Notes: generated from the letters alone by a model not told the origin. A stretch of 64,000 nucleotides of DNA from Crocinitomicaceae bacterium (GCA_030833845.1 JAURGK010000004.1:39439-103438), one strand, 5' to 3'. Counted from the stretch's first letter, positions 1-8,438 are shown. A program made the numbers and translations.

Positions 1-1
1 T

Positions 2-175
2 AAAGCATTACGCACACAAAAAAGCGCAAGTTTTCTCATTGAGGTAGACGGCGGAGTGAATCTTGAAACTGGTACCCAACTCTCCATAGCAGGTGCCGAT
101 GCCCTTGTTGCGGGTAGTTTTGTTTTTGGCTCCTCTGACCCCATCGCAACAATAAATGCTCTAAAGGCCATCTAA
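2..175 (+). CDS. rpe: Ribulose-phosphate 3-epimerase, C-terminal part (5' end outside window)
   Basis: The last 57 codons of a gene that begins before the window; the reading frame starts at base 2. The family interconverts ribulose 5-phosphate and xylulose 5-phosphate in the pentose phosphate pathway, in the cytoplasm. The visible part holds the late (beta/alpha)8-barrel signature: the EVDGGVN strand (with the Asp that acts as catalytic acid/base in this family), then AGADALVAGSFVFG, which is the phosphate-binding segment. It ends at a TAA 37 bases before the next gene on the same strand, so the following two genes may belong to its operon. The identification rests on the C-terminal third only. 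Confidence 0.9.
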   Translation, partial: KALRTQKSASFLIEVDGGVNLETGTQLSIAGADALVAGSFVFGSSDPIATINALKAI

Positions 176-212
176 AACGTAACCAAGCTTGAAAAAAGTC
201 GTTTAGATAAAT

Positions 213-1262
213 ATGAAGCACATCCATGCTTTGTTCTTGTTATTTGTTTGGCTTCCACTTTTGTGCTTAGGTCAAGGGCTCGTGCAAAAGGAACAAACCG
301 CCGTGCAGGCTCTTAGTACATTACGAAAGGCCACTACAGATTCTGAAATTAAGCGCTTGCACCAAGAATTCAAACTAGCCATGTCTGACTTGGTGCGCAC
401 CAAAGGCTTTTTTGATTTCACGCTGCAACAATTAAAAATTGCTGATATTAAAAGTGCTGACCAAACGGTGCGCCTGCTTACATGGAATGTTGAATTAACC
501 GATTTATCTTATACATACGGTGGTTTTGTTTTAAGAAGGGAAGAAGGCAAAGAACGTGTGCTGACCCTCGAATTAAATGACGCACTAGACCCTTATAATA
601 CCAAGCCTGAAAACACAATTGATCATAAAAGTTGGTATGGCGCCCTATATTATAAGATCATCGATTTTTCATTTCAAGGTAAGACCCAATACCTATTATT
701 TGGTTATGATGGCGGTACTTCAATGAGTAATTTTAAGATCTTAGATGTACTGAGTTTTTCAGGGCAAACTGCCAGATTTGGAAGTCCGGTTTTTAAGGAT
801 ACAAAATCAATTAAAAAAAGAGTCGTTTTTGAATATGCCAACATGGCAAGTATGTCTTTAGAATTTGAACCTAAACGCGCTCGAATTGTTTTTGATCACC
901 TGTCTGCCGAGGCCCCCGCACTCGATGGTATCGCGTCTTACTATTTTCCCGATATGTCTTACGATGCCTATGTTTACGATTTTGACCGCGAATTGTGGCA
1001 ACTTCAAACCGATGTAATAGCTACCAATCCAGAAGATGTTGGGGAAAGATATTTTTATGCACTCAATCAAAAAACCGGGAAAGTTGAAAAGAATCGAATG
1101 CGCGCCGAATGGATGAATCCGTCAGATAAAGAAAACCCGGCCAATGGCACCCATACTGCAGCGCTTCCCGAAACACAAGATGAACAAAGTTTGCAATCAT
1201 CCAAGAAAAAACACACCAAAGGAAGATTTTTTAGAAAACCAAAGAATCCTGAATCCTACTAA
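213..1262 (+). CDS. Secreted or periplasmic protein of unknown function
   Basis: I do not recognise this 349-residue protein. Residues 1-20 form a signal peptide (basic start, hydrophobic FLLFVWLPLLCL core, Gln after the likely cleavage site), so it leaves the cytoplasm. There is no lipobox Cys, no later membrane span and no T9SS sorting domain. The middle is rich in aromatic and beta-prone residues (for example YLLFGYDGG). The last 25 residues are strongly basic (KKKHTKGRFFRKPK), which could bind an anionic surface. It lies between rpe and an S1-domain gene with gaps of 37 and 12 bases, which suggests cotranscription but no clear shared role. It looks like a conserved Bacteroidota hypothetical. 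Confidence 0.75.
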   Translation: MKHIHALFLLFVWLPLLCLGQGLVQKEQTAVQALSTLRKATTDSEIKRLHQEFKLAMSDLVRTKGFFDFTLQQLKIADIKSADQTVRLLTWNVELTDLSYTYGGFVLRREEGKERVLTLELNDALDPYNTKPENTIDHKSWYGALYYKIIDFSFQGKTQYLLFGYDGGTSMSNFKILDVLSFSGQTARFGSPVFKDTKSIKKRVVFEYANMASMSLEFEPKRARIVFDHLSAEAPALDGIASYYFPDMSYDAYVYDFDRELWQLQTDVIATNPEDVGERYFYALNQKTGKVEKNRMRAEWMNPSDKENPANGTHTAALPETQDEQSLQSSKKKHTKGRFFRKPKNPESY

Positions 1263-1274
1263 CCTCAAAATCAC

Positions 1275-2123
1275 ATGCAGCTTGGTAAATTAAATACCCT
1301 AACTATTAAACGTTTTGCCCCTCCTGGCGCCTATCTTGAAGATGTACAAGGCAATGAGGTACTCTTGCCAAATAAATACCTTACCAATGATCTTGTGGAG
1401 GGTTCAGAGGTTGAGGTATTTATCATGAAAGACTCCTCAGAGAGACTTGTAGCCGTAAAAGAAACTCCCTATTTATTATTGGGAGAATGTGCTTTTTTAG
1501 AGGTTGTTGAGGTAAATCCTTTTGGAGCATTTGTTGATTGGGGACTGGATAAAGATTTATTTGTTCCTTTTGCCGAACAGCGCCATGAGCTGCTTATTGG
1601 TGAAAAATACCTCATTGCTCTCCTTTACGATTACGATACGGATCGTCTTTTTGGAAGTATGAAACTCAAAAAGATACTTTCTCCTTGTCAGGATAAATCT
1701 TTAGAAGGTCAAGAGGTCAAACTCCTAGTGGCTGAGGAAGGTAAATTAGGAAGAAATGTCATTGTTGAGATGTGCTATGAAGGTTTAATTTTTAAGGATC
1801 AACAAATTCAACAACTCACAACAGGTCAAGAGCTCATGGGCTATGTCGCAAAGGTAAGGGATGATGGCAAACTAGATATCCGTCTTGAAATCCCAAATGA
1901 CAGTCGCTATGATCTTGCAGAGCAAAAAATACTGAATTTCCTAGACGAAAATGATGGCTTTTTACCTCTTACAGACAAAAGTGATCCCGAAGAGGTGCGT
2001 GCACTTCTTGGGTTAAGTAAAAAGACTTTCAAACAAGCCATCGGCAAACTTTACAAACACCGAAGAGTAGCCATTGAAGCCGAAGGCATACGGAACTTAA
2101 ACAATCCTAGGGTTAAAAATTAG
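1275..2123 (+). CDS. CvfB-like S1 RNA-binding protein
   Basis: 282 residues with the CvfB/YitL layout: an S1-like N-terminal beta domain (about 1-65), a clearer S1 domain (about 66-140, with the FGAFVDWGLDKDLFVPF core), a third S1-like part (about 145-215) and a C-terminal winged helix (about 218-282, LLGLSKKTFKQAIGKL). The family binds RNA in the cytoplasm and in Staphylococcus influences virulence gene expression; its role in Bacteroidota is not established. The family is firm, the cellular role is not. It starts 12 bases after the preceding gene and is probably cotranscribed with it. The next gene has its own promoter. Confidence 0.85.
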   Translation: MQLGKLNTLTIKRFAPPGAYLEDVQGNEVLLPNKYLTNDLVEGSEVEVFIMKDSSERLVAVKETPYLLLGECAFLEVVEVNPFGAFVDWGLDKDLFVPFAEQRHELLIGEKYLIALLYDYDTDRLFGSMKLKKILSPCQDKSLEGQEVKLLVAEEGKLGRNVIVEMCYEGLIFKDQQIQQLTTGQELMGYVAKVRDDGKLDIRLEIPNDSRYDLAEQKILNFLDENDGFLPLTDKSDPEEVRALLGLSKKTFKQAIGKLYKHRRVAIEAEGIRNLNNPRVKN

Positions 2124-2162
2124 CGTAAGTACAGATCATCATTGATTTTGCATCAGATTGCT

Positions 2163-2170
2163 TAACTTTG
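2163..2170 (+). promoter_or_regulatory. gpsA promoter -7 box
   Basis: TAACTTTG matches the Bacteroidota sigma-ABfr -7 consensus TAnnTTTG. An ATTG lies 18 bases upstream (2141-2144) and could be the -33 element. Only 4 bases separate the box from the gpsA ATG, so the transcript would begin at or next to the start codon. Confidence 0.6.
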
Positions 2171-2174
2171 CCAA

Positions 2175-3173
2175 ATGGAAATTCCAAGTAAAATTGCCGT
2201 GATTGGTGGTGGAAGCTGGGCTACGGCCTTGGTGAAAATTCTTTCTAACAATTCCAACCAACTACATTGGTGGATGCGCAATCAAGAGGCCATTGACCAC
2301 ATTCAAAATTATGGACACAATCCAAAATATTTACAATCTGTTAGCTTTGAGCTCAATCAAATAAAGCTGAGCAATAATTTAGTTGAAACATTAGATGCTG
2401 CTCAATGGATTATCATTGCCACGCCAGCCGCATTTCTAGAGGAGGCATTTAAGGGTATTGGGCCTGAGCATTTCAAAAATAAGGTTGTATTTTCAGCGGT
2501 GAAAGGAATCATTCCAAAATTTAATGCGATTCCGGCAAGATTCATTCACAAAAGTTTTGATGTTCCTTACGAGCATATTGGAATAATTTCAGGTCCGTGT
2601 CATGCAGAAGAAGTGGCACTCGAGCGTTTGTCATACCTCACCCTAGCCTGTCCAGACATGAATTTAGCCCAACAAATGGCCGATGCTTTGCGCTGTAGAT
2701 ACATTCAGACAACAACAAGTGATGACCTCTTTGGAACTGAATTTTCGGCAGTACTTAAGAATGTTTATGCCTTAGCAGCAGGTATTTGCCATGGATTGGG
2801 TTACGGAGATAACTTTCAAGCAGTACTTATTTCAAATGCAATTCAAGAAATCGAAAGATTTATCGATGTCATACATCCTGTGCACAGAGATACTAAAACA
2901 AGTGCTTACCTTGGTGATTTGCTTGTCACGGCCTACTCCAATTTTTCAAGAAACCGAACCTTCGGTTTTATGATTGGCAAGGGGTATGGAGTCAAGACCG
3001 CACAATTAGAAATGAACATGATTGCCGAAGGCTACTATGCCACAAAAAGCCTTCATCAAATCAATGAGAAATTTAATGTGAACATGCCGATACTTTCAGC
3101 AGTATACCAAATCGTTTATGAAAATAAACCTCCTGGTCAACAAATCAAGTTATTAGCAGATAAATTATCATAA
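2175..3173 (+). CDS. gpsA: Glycerol-3-phosphate dehydrogenase [NAD(P)+]
   Basis: Reduces dihydroxyacetone phosphate to sn-glycerol 3-phosphate, the backbone of membrane phospholipids, in the cytoplasm. The 332-residue length is normal for the family. Seen: the Rossmann dinucleotide motif GGGSWA (residues 11-16), the GPCHAEE loop (140-146, where many relatives have GPSFAxE), Lys110 and the catalytic-region Lys195 in AVLKNVYALAAG, and the substrate-phosphate motif SRNRTFG (258-264). The start is supported by a TAnnTTTG box just before the ATG. The stop codon is followed after one base by the aspartate kinase start, so the two are cotranscribed although their pathways differ. Confidence 0.96.
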   Translation: MEIPSKIAVIGGGSWATALVKILSNNSNQLHWWMRNQEAIDHIQNYGHNPKYLQSVSFELNQIKLSNNLVETLDAAQWIIIATPAAFLEEAFKGIGPEHFKNKVVFSAVKGIIPKFNAIPARFIHKSFDVPYEHIGIISGPCHAEEVALERLSYLTLACPDMNLAQQMADALRCRYIQTTTSDDLFGTEFSAVLKNVYALAAGICHGLGYGDNFQAVLISNAIQEIERFIDVIHPVHRDTKTSAYLGDLLVTAYSNFSRNRTFGFMIGKGYGVKTAQLEMNMIAEGYYATKSLHQINEKFNVNMPILSAVYQIVYENKPPGQQIKLLADKLS

Positions 3174-3174
3174 A

Positions 3175-4449
3175 ATGAAGGTATTTAAATTTGGAGGTGC
3201 ATCCGTAAAAGATGCCGCGGCTGTTAAAAATGTCAGTGCCATCATTTCGCGATATCCGAATGAAAAATTGCTTGTTGTGGTATCGGCTATGGGTAAAACT
3301 ACCAACCATTTTGAAGAACTCATAGAAGCACTTTACGACCAAAATCATGCTGTTTATGCAGGCATTTTAGATGAGATCAAAACATACCATTGCGATATAA
3401 TGGCTGGTTTATTTGCCGATAGACACTATACCCTATACGAAGAAATAGAAAGCTATTTTGATCAACTAGGTCAATTATACTTCAAGCCGCTCGCAGAAAA
3501 TCGTTCCTTTCAGTATGATCAAATTGTTGCCTTTGGCGAATTGATTTCGAGTAAAATTCTTGCGGCCTACCTCGTTGATCAAAACCACAGTGCTTCATGG
3601 CTTGATGCCAAATCCATTATCCGTACAGACAATACTTATCAAGAGGGAATTATTGATTGGAACAAAACTCAAGAATTGTGTCAAACAAAGGCAATTGGGT
3701 TATTGAATCAAGTTGATATTGCCGTCACACAAGGATTTATTGGTCATACTGCCGAAGGCTTCACCACCACACTTGGGCGAGAAGGATCCGATTATACCGC
3801 CGGGATCTTGGCTTTTTGCTGCAATGCAAAAAGTGTTACTATTTGGAAAGATGTTGCGGGAATGCTCAATGCAGATCCGAAATATTTTTCACAAACCCAG
3901 TTGTTAGAGGCGATTTCTTTTAAGGAGGCCATAGAACTCTCCTATTATGGAGCTAGTGTAATACACCCTAAAACTGTACAGCCCCTTCAACAGAAAAATA
4001 TTCCGCTTTACGTTCGCTCATTCTTAGACCCTGATGCCAAAGGCACTATTATATCAGCCAATGCTGATAGAGATTCCCAAATTCCATCATACATTGTCAA
4101 ATACGGTCAGGTGCTGATCACTTTTAGCCCGAAAGATTTTTCATTTATTGCCGAAAAACAACTCTCTGAAATTTTCGCTGTGCTGTCTGGGCTAAAAGTC
4201 ACTATCAATGTGATGCAAAATTCTGCACTCAATTTTTCTATTTTGGTCGACGAAAAGAAAATTGATCTAGAGCAATTGAAGTTGAAGCTCGAGAATACCT
4301 ACCATTTGAAATATAACAAGGGCCTTGAGCTTGTCACGATTAGGCATTACAATACAGCCATACTTGATGAAATGAAAGCCTCAAAAACCTGTTTGGTAGA
4401 ACAAAAAACTAGAACTACAGCTAGAATTGTTCTGAAAAATTTAGCCTAA
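3175..4449 (+). CDS. lysC: Aspartate kinase (monofunctional)
   Basis: Phosphorylates aspartate, the first step toward lysine, threonine, methionine and diaminopimelate. The N-terminal kinase domain has KFGGASV (residues 5-11), GELISS (121-126) and the GREGSDYTAG loop (201-210; many relatives have GRGGSD, but E is also common in ThrA-like and Bacteroidota forms). YYGASVIHPKTVQPL follows. About residues 300-424 form the regulatory ACT region. At 424 residues there is no homoserine dehydrogenase domain, so it is monofunctional. Which end product inhibits it cannot be read from the sequence, and the symbol is a family label. It begins one base after the gpsA stop. Confidence 0.92.
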   Translation: MKVFKFGGASVKDAAAVKNVSAIISRYPNEKLLVVVSAMGKTTNHFEELIEALYDQNHAVYAGILDEIKTYHCDIMAGLFADRHYTLYEEIESYFDQLGQLYFKPLAENRSFQYDQIVAFGELISSKILAAYLVDQNHSASWLDAKSIIRTDNTYQEGIIDWNKTQELCQTKAIGLLNQVDIAVTQGFIGHTAEGFTTTLGREGSDYTAGILAFCCNAKSVTIWKDVAGMLNADPKYFSQTQLLEAISFKEAIELSYYGASVIHPKTVQPLQQKNIPLYVRSFLDPDAKGTIISANADRDSQIPSYIVKYGQVLITFSPKDFSFIAEKQLSEIFAVLSGLKVTINVMQNSALNFSILVDEKKIDLEQLKLKLENTYHLKYNKGLELVTIRHYNTAILDEMKASKTCLVEQKTRTTARIVLKNLA

Positions 4450-4490
4450 AATACCCTTTTTGTGGTATAACATTGCGTCCAATTTGATAC

Positions 4491-4498
4491 TAAATTTG
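4491..4498 (+). promoter_or_regulatory. feoA promoter -7 box
   Basis: TAAATTTG fits TAnnTTTG and ends 3 bases before the ATG at 4502. It favours that start over the upstream in-frame ATG at 4460, which would lie before the promoter. I see no -33 TTG at the ideal 19-base spacing. Confidence 0.55.
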
Positions 4499-4501
4499 CA
4501 T

Positions 4502-4729
4502 ATGCCTCAGACGCTTGACTCCATTCTACTAGATCAACTTGTTGAAATTGTTGCTATAACGGAAAATGCGATTTCTCCCAAGTTAATTGAATTAGGGATG
4601 ACCAAAGGTCAGAAAATCAAAGCGGTATTCAAAGCACCCTTCGGAGACCCGATTGCCTATGAACTCAATGGCAATCTCATCTCTATGCGCAAGGAAGAAG
4701 CTCAACAAATTGAGGTTATCTTATCCTGA
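4502..4729 (+). CDS. feoA: Ferrous iron transport protein A
   Basis: A 75-residue cytoplasmic SH3-like protein needed for FeoB-driven Fe(II) uptake. The family signature APFGDPIAYEL...ISMRKEEAQQIEV is present at residues 44-72, and the N-terminal part has the usual LIELGM turn. The start at MPQTLDS was chosen because it gives the normal FeoA length and follows a TAnnTTTG box directly; an ATG 14 codons upstream is in frame but precedes that box. feoB follows 24 bases after the stop with its own candidate box, so the pair may be transcribed both together and separately. Confidence 0.93.
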   Translation: MPQTLDSILLDQLVEIVAITENAISPKLIELGMTKGQKIKAVFKAPFGDPIAYELNGNLISMRKEEAQQIEVILS

Positions 4730-4739
4730 GCAAAATTCT

Positions 4740-4747
4740 TAGCTTTG
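4740..4747 (+). promoter_or_regulatory. feoB promoter -7 box
   Basis: TAGCTTTG matches TAnnTTTG and lies 6 bases before the feoB ATG, inside the short feoA-feoB gap. It suggests an internal promoter giving a nearly leaderless feoB transcript. No clear -33 element is seen. Confidence 0.45.
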
Positions 4748-4753
4748 TAGCCC

Positions 4754-6694
4754 ATGAAAATCGCATTATTAGGCAATCCAAATACAGGAAAGAGCTCAGT
4801 TTTCAATATGCTCACAGGGCTTCGGCAACAAGTTGGCAACTTCCCAGGCGTAACGGTCGATAAAAGGGTTGGGGAATTTTCAACTCCCAAGGCCACACAC
4901 CAACTGATCGATTTTCCCGGTAGCTACAGCCTTTATGCCAGATCTTTAGACGAACAAATCGTTGAAGATATCATGTCTGATTCAAGCCATTTGGACTATC
5001 CTCATGCGGTTATCTACGTTGCTGATGCAGCCAATCTAGAACGGAACCTTCTTTTCTTTAGTCAGATTTACGATCTTGGACTGCCCTGTATTTTGTTGCT
5101 TAACATGGTAGACAGGGCACAAAAAAAAGGCATCCTTATCAATGAAGGGCTGTTACAAGAAGCCTTCCCAAATGCTCATATCATTCGTTCTAATGCACGA
5201 ATTGGATTTGGTAAAAATCGCATTATCGAAGCCATTGAACTTCTTTCTGACGCAGGACAAAAGGAAAAATCCTTGCGCCAATTTGAATTTTTGAGCAATG
5301 CTCAAAGCCAACAAAAAGACACCGAAGCAAGGCTAGAAAAAATAAGAAACCTGGGGCTTATACAACAAAGCAATTTAAATGGACCAAAACAAGCAAAAAC
5401 GCTCGACAAAATACTGACCCATCCCGTTTATGGCTACTTTATTTTTGCTATTCTACTACTTATAATTTTCCAATTTATTTTCAGTTTTGCCACCATTCCG
5501 ATGGATTTCATCGATGCGCAATTCGTTCGTTTGAGCCTTTGGAGTAGTGCCGTACTACCCGATGGATTATTGAGTGATCTGATTTCTCAGGGATTAATTC
5601 CAGGGATTGGCGGCGTGTTGGTGTTTGTGCCACAAATCGCTATACTTTTTCTATTTATTTCGTTATTAGAAGAAAGTGGTTATTTGTCTAGGGTTGTGTT
5701 CATCATGGATAGACTGATGCGGCCTTTTGGACTCAATGGCAAGAGTGTGGTGCCATTGCTTTCAAGTGTTGCTTGTGCTATTCCTGGAATCATGTCCGCG
5801 AGGACAATCTCTGATTGGAAGGAGCGCCTGACCACTATTTTCGTGGCTCCTTTCATGAGTTGTTCGGCTCGCATTCCCGTTTATACTCTGCTCATTAATC
5901 TTGTCATTCCTTCCAAATATCTGTGGGGATTCCTTAGCTTGCAAGGCCTGGTTTTATTCGGATTATATACACTCGGAATTGTGTTTGCACTTGGTACAGC
6001 GGCACTCTTGAAATTATTGGTCAAGAGAAAAAATCAAGGCTTCCATCTAATGGAATTACCTGATTATAAAGCGCCAAGATTCAATAACGTGCTGATAACG
6101 GTCTTTGAAAAAGTAAAAATCTTCATCTTAGATGCCGGGAAAATCATCATTGCCATTTCCATTATTCTTTGGGGCCTAGCCACTTTTGGGCCTAGCTCAA
6201 GAGATCAGCACCTTGAGCAATTGAAGCAAAGTGCTGTATATCAAAGTGCCCAAATCTCTGAGCAAGAATCATTAGAAAAGTCCTTACTATTGTCTGAGTC
6301 CTATATTGGTCATTTTGGCAAGTGGCTTGAACCAGCCATCCAACCCTTGGGTTATGATTGGAAGATTGGAGTAGCACTTCTGAGTTCATTTGCCGCACGC
6401 GAGGTTTTTGTTGGTTCTTTGGCCACAATTTATTCAGTCGGTGATGACAACGATAACCAAAGAAGGCTCATTGAAAAGTTAAAATATGAACGCAATGAAC
6501 AGGGCAAACCGGTTTACTCCTTAGCTACAGGCCTTTCACTTCTGATATTTTATGTATTTGCAATGCAATGCATGGCTACGCTTGCCGTTGTCAAACGCGA
6601 AACCAATGGCTGGAAATGGCCCATTATTCAATTGATTTATATGGGAACAGTGGCATACTTATGTGCCTTTATTACTTTTCAATTTTTATCATAA
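4754..6694 (+). CDS. feoB: Ferrous iron transporter B
   Basis: Inner-membrane Fe(II) importer with a cytoplasmic GTPase domain. Seen: G1 GNPNTGKSS (residues 7-15), the G2 Thr in GNFPGVTVDKR, G3 DFPG (53-56) and G4 NMVD (117-120). From about residue 225 there are two gate repeats with the family motifs VACAIPGIMSARTI and SCSARIPVY, then further membrane spans up to the C-terminus. At 646 residues it is shorter than the 773-residue E. coli protein, mainly in loops and the C-terminus; nothing looks truncated. A small Cys protein and corA follow closely, making a four-gene metal-uptake group. No Fur box was recognised. Confidence 0.96.
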   Translation: MKIALLGNPNTGKSSVFNMLTGLRQQVGNFPGVTVDKRVGEFSTPKATHQLIDFPGSYSLYARSLDEQIVEDIMSDSSHLDYPHAVIYVADAANLERNLLFFSQIYDLGLPCILLLNMVDRAQKKGILINEGLLQEAFPNAHIIRSNARIGFGKNRIIEAIELLSDAGQKEKSLRQFEFLSNAQSQQKDTEARLEKIRNLGLIQQSNLNGPKQAKTLDKILTHPVYGYFIFAILLLIIFQFIFSFATIPMDFIDAQFVRLSLWSSAVLPDGLLSDLISQGLIPGIGGVLVFVPQIAILFLFISLLEESGYLSRVVFIMDRLMRPFGLNGKSVVPLLSSVACAIPGIMSARTISDWKERLTTIFVAPFMSCSARIPVYTLLINLVIPSKYLWGFLSLQGLVLFGLYTLGIVFALGTAALLKLLVKRKNQGFHLMELPDYKAPRFNNVLITVFEKVKIFILDAGKIIIAISIILWGLATFGPSSRDQHLEQLKQSAVYQSAQISEQESLEKSLLLSESYIGHFGKWLEPAIQPLGYDWKIGVALLSSFAAREVFVGSLATIYSVGDDNDNQRRLIEKLKYERNEQGKPVYSLATGLSLLIFYVFAMQCMATLAVVKRETNGWKWPIIQLIYMGTVAYLCAFITFQFLS

Positions 6695-6718
6695 CAACAA
6701 TTTTAGTAATTTGCATTC

Positions 6719-6862
6719 ATGCAAAAGGTCATAACCATTTTCATCATATTAAGCGCGAGTATTTTTCTTCTGAGACATTTATTTGGGCTATTTAGCAAGT
6801 CATCATCAGCTTGTCATGGATGTGGATTCAATGCTGATCATACTAAGAAGAATGCTATCTAA
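6719..6862 (+). CDS. FeoB-associated Cys-containing membrane protein (47 residues)
   Basis: A short gene whose ATG is 24 bases after the feoB stop. Residues 4-24 form one hydrophobic span (VITIFIILSASIFLLRHLFGL), followed by a Ser-rich turn and a SACHGCG motif with two Cys and one His (C32, H33, C35), then a basic tail. This matches the small single-pass proteins often found directly after feoB and called FeoB-associated Cys-rich membrane proteins; they may help receive or pass on Fe(II), but the role is not proven. The last 11 bases overlap the preferred corA start, so the two are probably translationally coupled. Confidence 0.85.
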   Translation: MQKVITIFIILSASIFLLRHLFGLFSKSSSACHGCGFNADHTKKNAI

Positions 6863-7853
6863 AGCCCAATCTTACCAATATAGTCACGAATTCTTCGCAA
6901 TCAAAACAGCTCAATCCGCTGAATTTGCCTCAGAATTTGATGCGACACTTCTCAACGCTGACCACGTCTATTGGCTCAACTTTCATGGCCTTGATGACCG
7001 AGAAAGTATAGAGCAGCTATGCCAAAAAATTGGACTAGATAGACTCAGTACCGATAGCATCTTTGAACCGCTTAGAAGGGCGAAAGTTGAGGAATACCCT
7101 CATTATTTATTTTTCCAGTTACTTACCTTGCCAAATGCTTGTACGGATACGGAAAAAACTGAGCAAATCACCTTTGCTTTAGGTGAACAATTTTTATTTT
7201 CTTTTCAGCACAACGAAGGCCAACATTTTGGTGATGTCCGACTACGGATTGAAAAATCAAAAGGTAAAATCCGCAATCAAGGGGCAGATTTTTTACTCTT
7301 TCGTTTGCTCGATGCCTTATTGGATGAATTATTTCAATTCAATGATAAAATATCAACTGACATTGACCTCATTGATCAACGCATCCACGCGCAATTAAAA
7401 GCAGATTTACTACGCCATATCGAATACCAAAAACGACAACTCATCGGTTTAAGAAAAATTGTTCAACCCATCAAGGATTTATTGGCGGCCCTCGAAACAA
7501 TGGATAACCAACTCATCGATTCTAAACATCAACATTATTATAAAAATTTACGAAATAGCTGCATGAGTCTTCTTGAGGATATAGACGCTCACAAGCAAAT
7601 CTTAGACGGGCTTTCTAATCTTTATTATGCCGTGCAAGGGCAGCGCATGAATGAAATAATGAAGGTCTTGACTGTGGTTAGTAGCATTTTTATTCCCCTT
7701 ACTTTCATTGTTGGTGTGTATGGTATGAATTTTAAATATATGCCTGAATTAGCTTATCCATATGGATATTATACTGTGATTGGTTTGATGTTTGTGTTGG
7801 GTGTTGGACTCTTGCTGTTCTTCATCAAACGAGGCTGGCTCAATCGCGAATAG
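6852..7853 (+). CDS. corA: CorA-family divalent metal transporter
   Basis: A 333-residue Mg2+/Co2+ channel-type transporter: a large cytoplasmic N-terminal domain with long helices (about residues 150-265), then two C-terminal membrane spans. The family hallmark GMN is present in FIVGVYGMNF at the end of the first span. The start at MLSKAQSY was preferred over upstream in-frame ATGs (6783, 6816, 6831) because those would overlap most of the small Feo gene, while this one overlaps only its last codons. The position behind feoAB suggests it may carry divalent metals in the same physiological setting; substrate specificity cannot be read here. I see no terminator after it. Confidence 0.9.
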   Translation: MLSKAQSYQYSHEFFAIKTAQSAEFASEFDATLLNADHVYWLNFHGLDDRESIEQLCQKIGLDRLSTDSIFEPLRRAKVEEYPHYLFFQLLTLPNACTDTEKTEQITFALGEQFLFSFQHNEGQHFGDVRLRIEKSKGKIRNQGADFLLFRLLDALLDELFQFNDKISTDIDLIDQRIHAQLKADLLRHIEYQKRQLIGLRKIVQPIKDLLAALETMDNQLIDSKHQHYYKNLRNSCMSLLEDIDAHKQILDGLSNLYYAVQGQRMNEIMKVLTVVSSIFIPLTFIVGVYGMNFKYMPELAYPYGYYTVIGLMFVLGVGLLLFFIKRGWLNRE

Positions 7854-7926
7854 ATGTTAATGAAGTGTTAAATCTAATTAAGCTCTCAGGAAGCTCCTTA
7901 ACTTTCGGATAGATAAACAGATACTT

Positions 7927-8370
7927 ATGAAAAAATTATTGCTTTCTTTCGGCGTTGTTTTTACGGCTATCCTTGGCCTCAACAACGTAAGTGCACAAAT
8001 TGAAAAAGGTGCAAAAATTGAATTTAACAAAGAAGTCCATGACTACGGTAGCATCAAATACGGAGGCGAACCTTATTGTTCTTTTGAGTTCAAGAACACA
8101 GGTGATGAACCTTTAATTATTTCGAATGCAAAAGGATCTTGTGGTTGTACTGTACCTGAATGGCCAAAAGAGCCTATTGCCCCAGGTGCAAAAGGTAGCA
8201 TTCGTGTAAAATATGATACCAATCGCCCTGGCCCTATCAATAAAAGTGTAACGATCACTTCAAACGCAATTAACGAGCCAAATAAAGTTATTCGTATCAA
8301 AGGTGAAGTTGGACCAGCCCCTGAAAGCGGCGTTCCTGTAAATAATTCAGGTGCTCCAACCAACAATTAG
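7927..8370 (+). CDS. DUF1573 secreted protein
   Basis: A 147-residue protein with a clear signal peptide (residues 1-24, ending VSAQ) and one Ig-like DUF1573 domain. The diagnostic parts are FKNTGDEPLIISNAKGSCGC, with its Cys-Gly-Cys turn, and APGAKGSIRVKYDT. The tail is Pro/Asn/Ser-rich and low in complexity. Such proteins are abundant in Bacteroidota envelopes; their function is unknown. It is probably transcribed alone: TAACTTTC at 7899-7906 is a one-mismatch -7 box with a 20-base leader, and a strong terminator follows the stop. Confidence 0.88.
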   Translation: MKKLLLSFGVVFTAILGLNNVSAQIEKGAKIEFNKEVHDYGSIKYGGEPYCSFEFKNTGDEPLIISNAKGSCGCTVPEWPKEPIAPGAKGSIRVKYDTNRPGPINKSVTITSNAINEPNKVIRIKGEVGPAPESGVPVNNSGAPTNN

Positions 8371-8391
8371 AAATCAATACAATATCAATAG

Positions 8392-8417
8392 AAAAGCCGC
8401 TTGAAGCGGCTTTTTTT
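8392..8417. terminator. Bidirectional intrinsic terminator
   Basis: Stem AAAAGCCGC / GCGGCTTTT with a TTGAA loop, followed by a T-run on the plus strand and mirrored by an A-run. It can end both the DUF1573 transcript and the long minus-strand dcw-mtn transcript. Confidence 0.9.
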
Positions 8418-8438
8418 ATGTCATGAAGTTCTGATAAA

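Noticed and set aside
3775..3795. GREGSD instead of GRGGSD in the aspartate kinase as a sign of damage
   Set aside because: The same variant is usual in ThrA-like and Bacteroidota aspartate kinases, and the rest of the active site is intact.
6783..6851. Longer CorA N-terminus from the ATG at 6783
   Set aside because: It would lie over the FeoB-associated gene in another frame and the extra 23 residues do not resemble CorA proteins.
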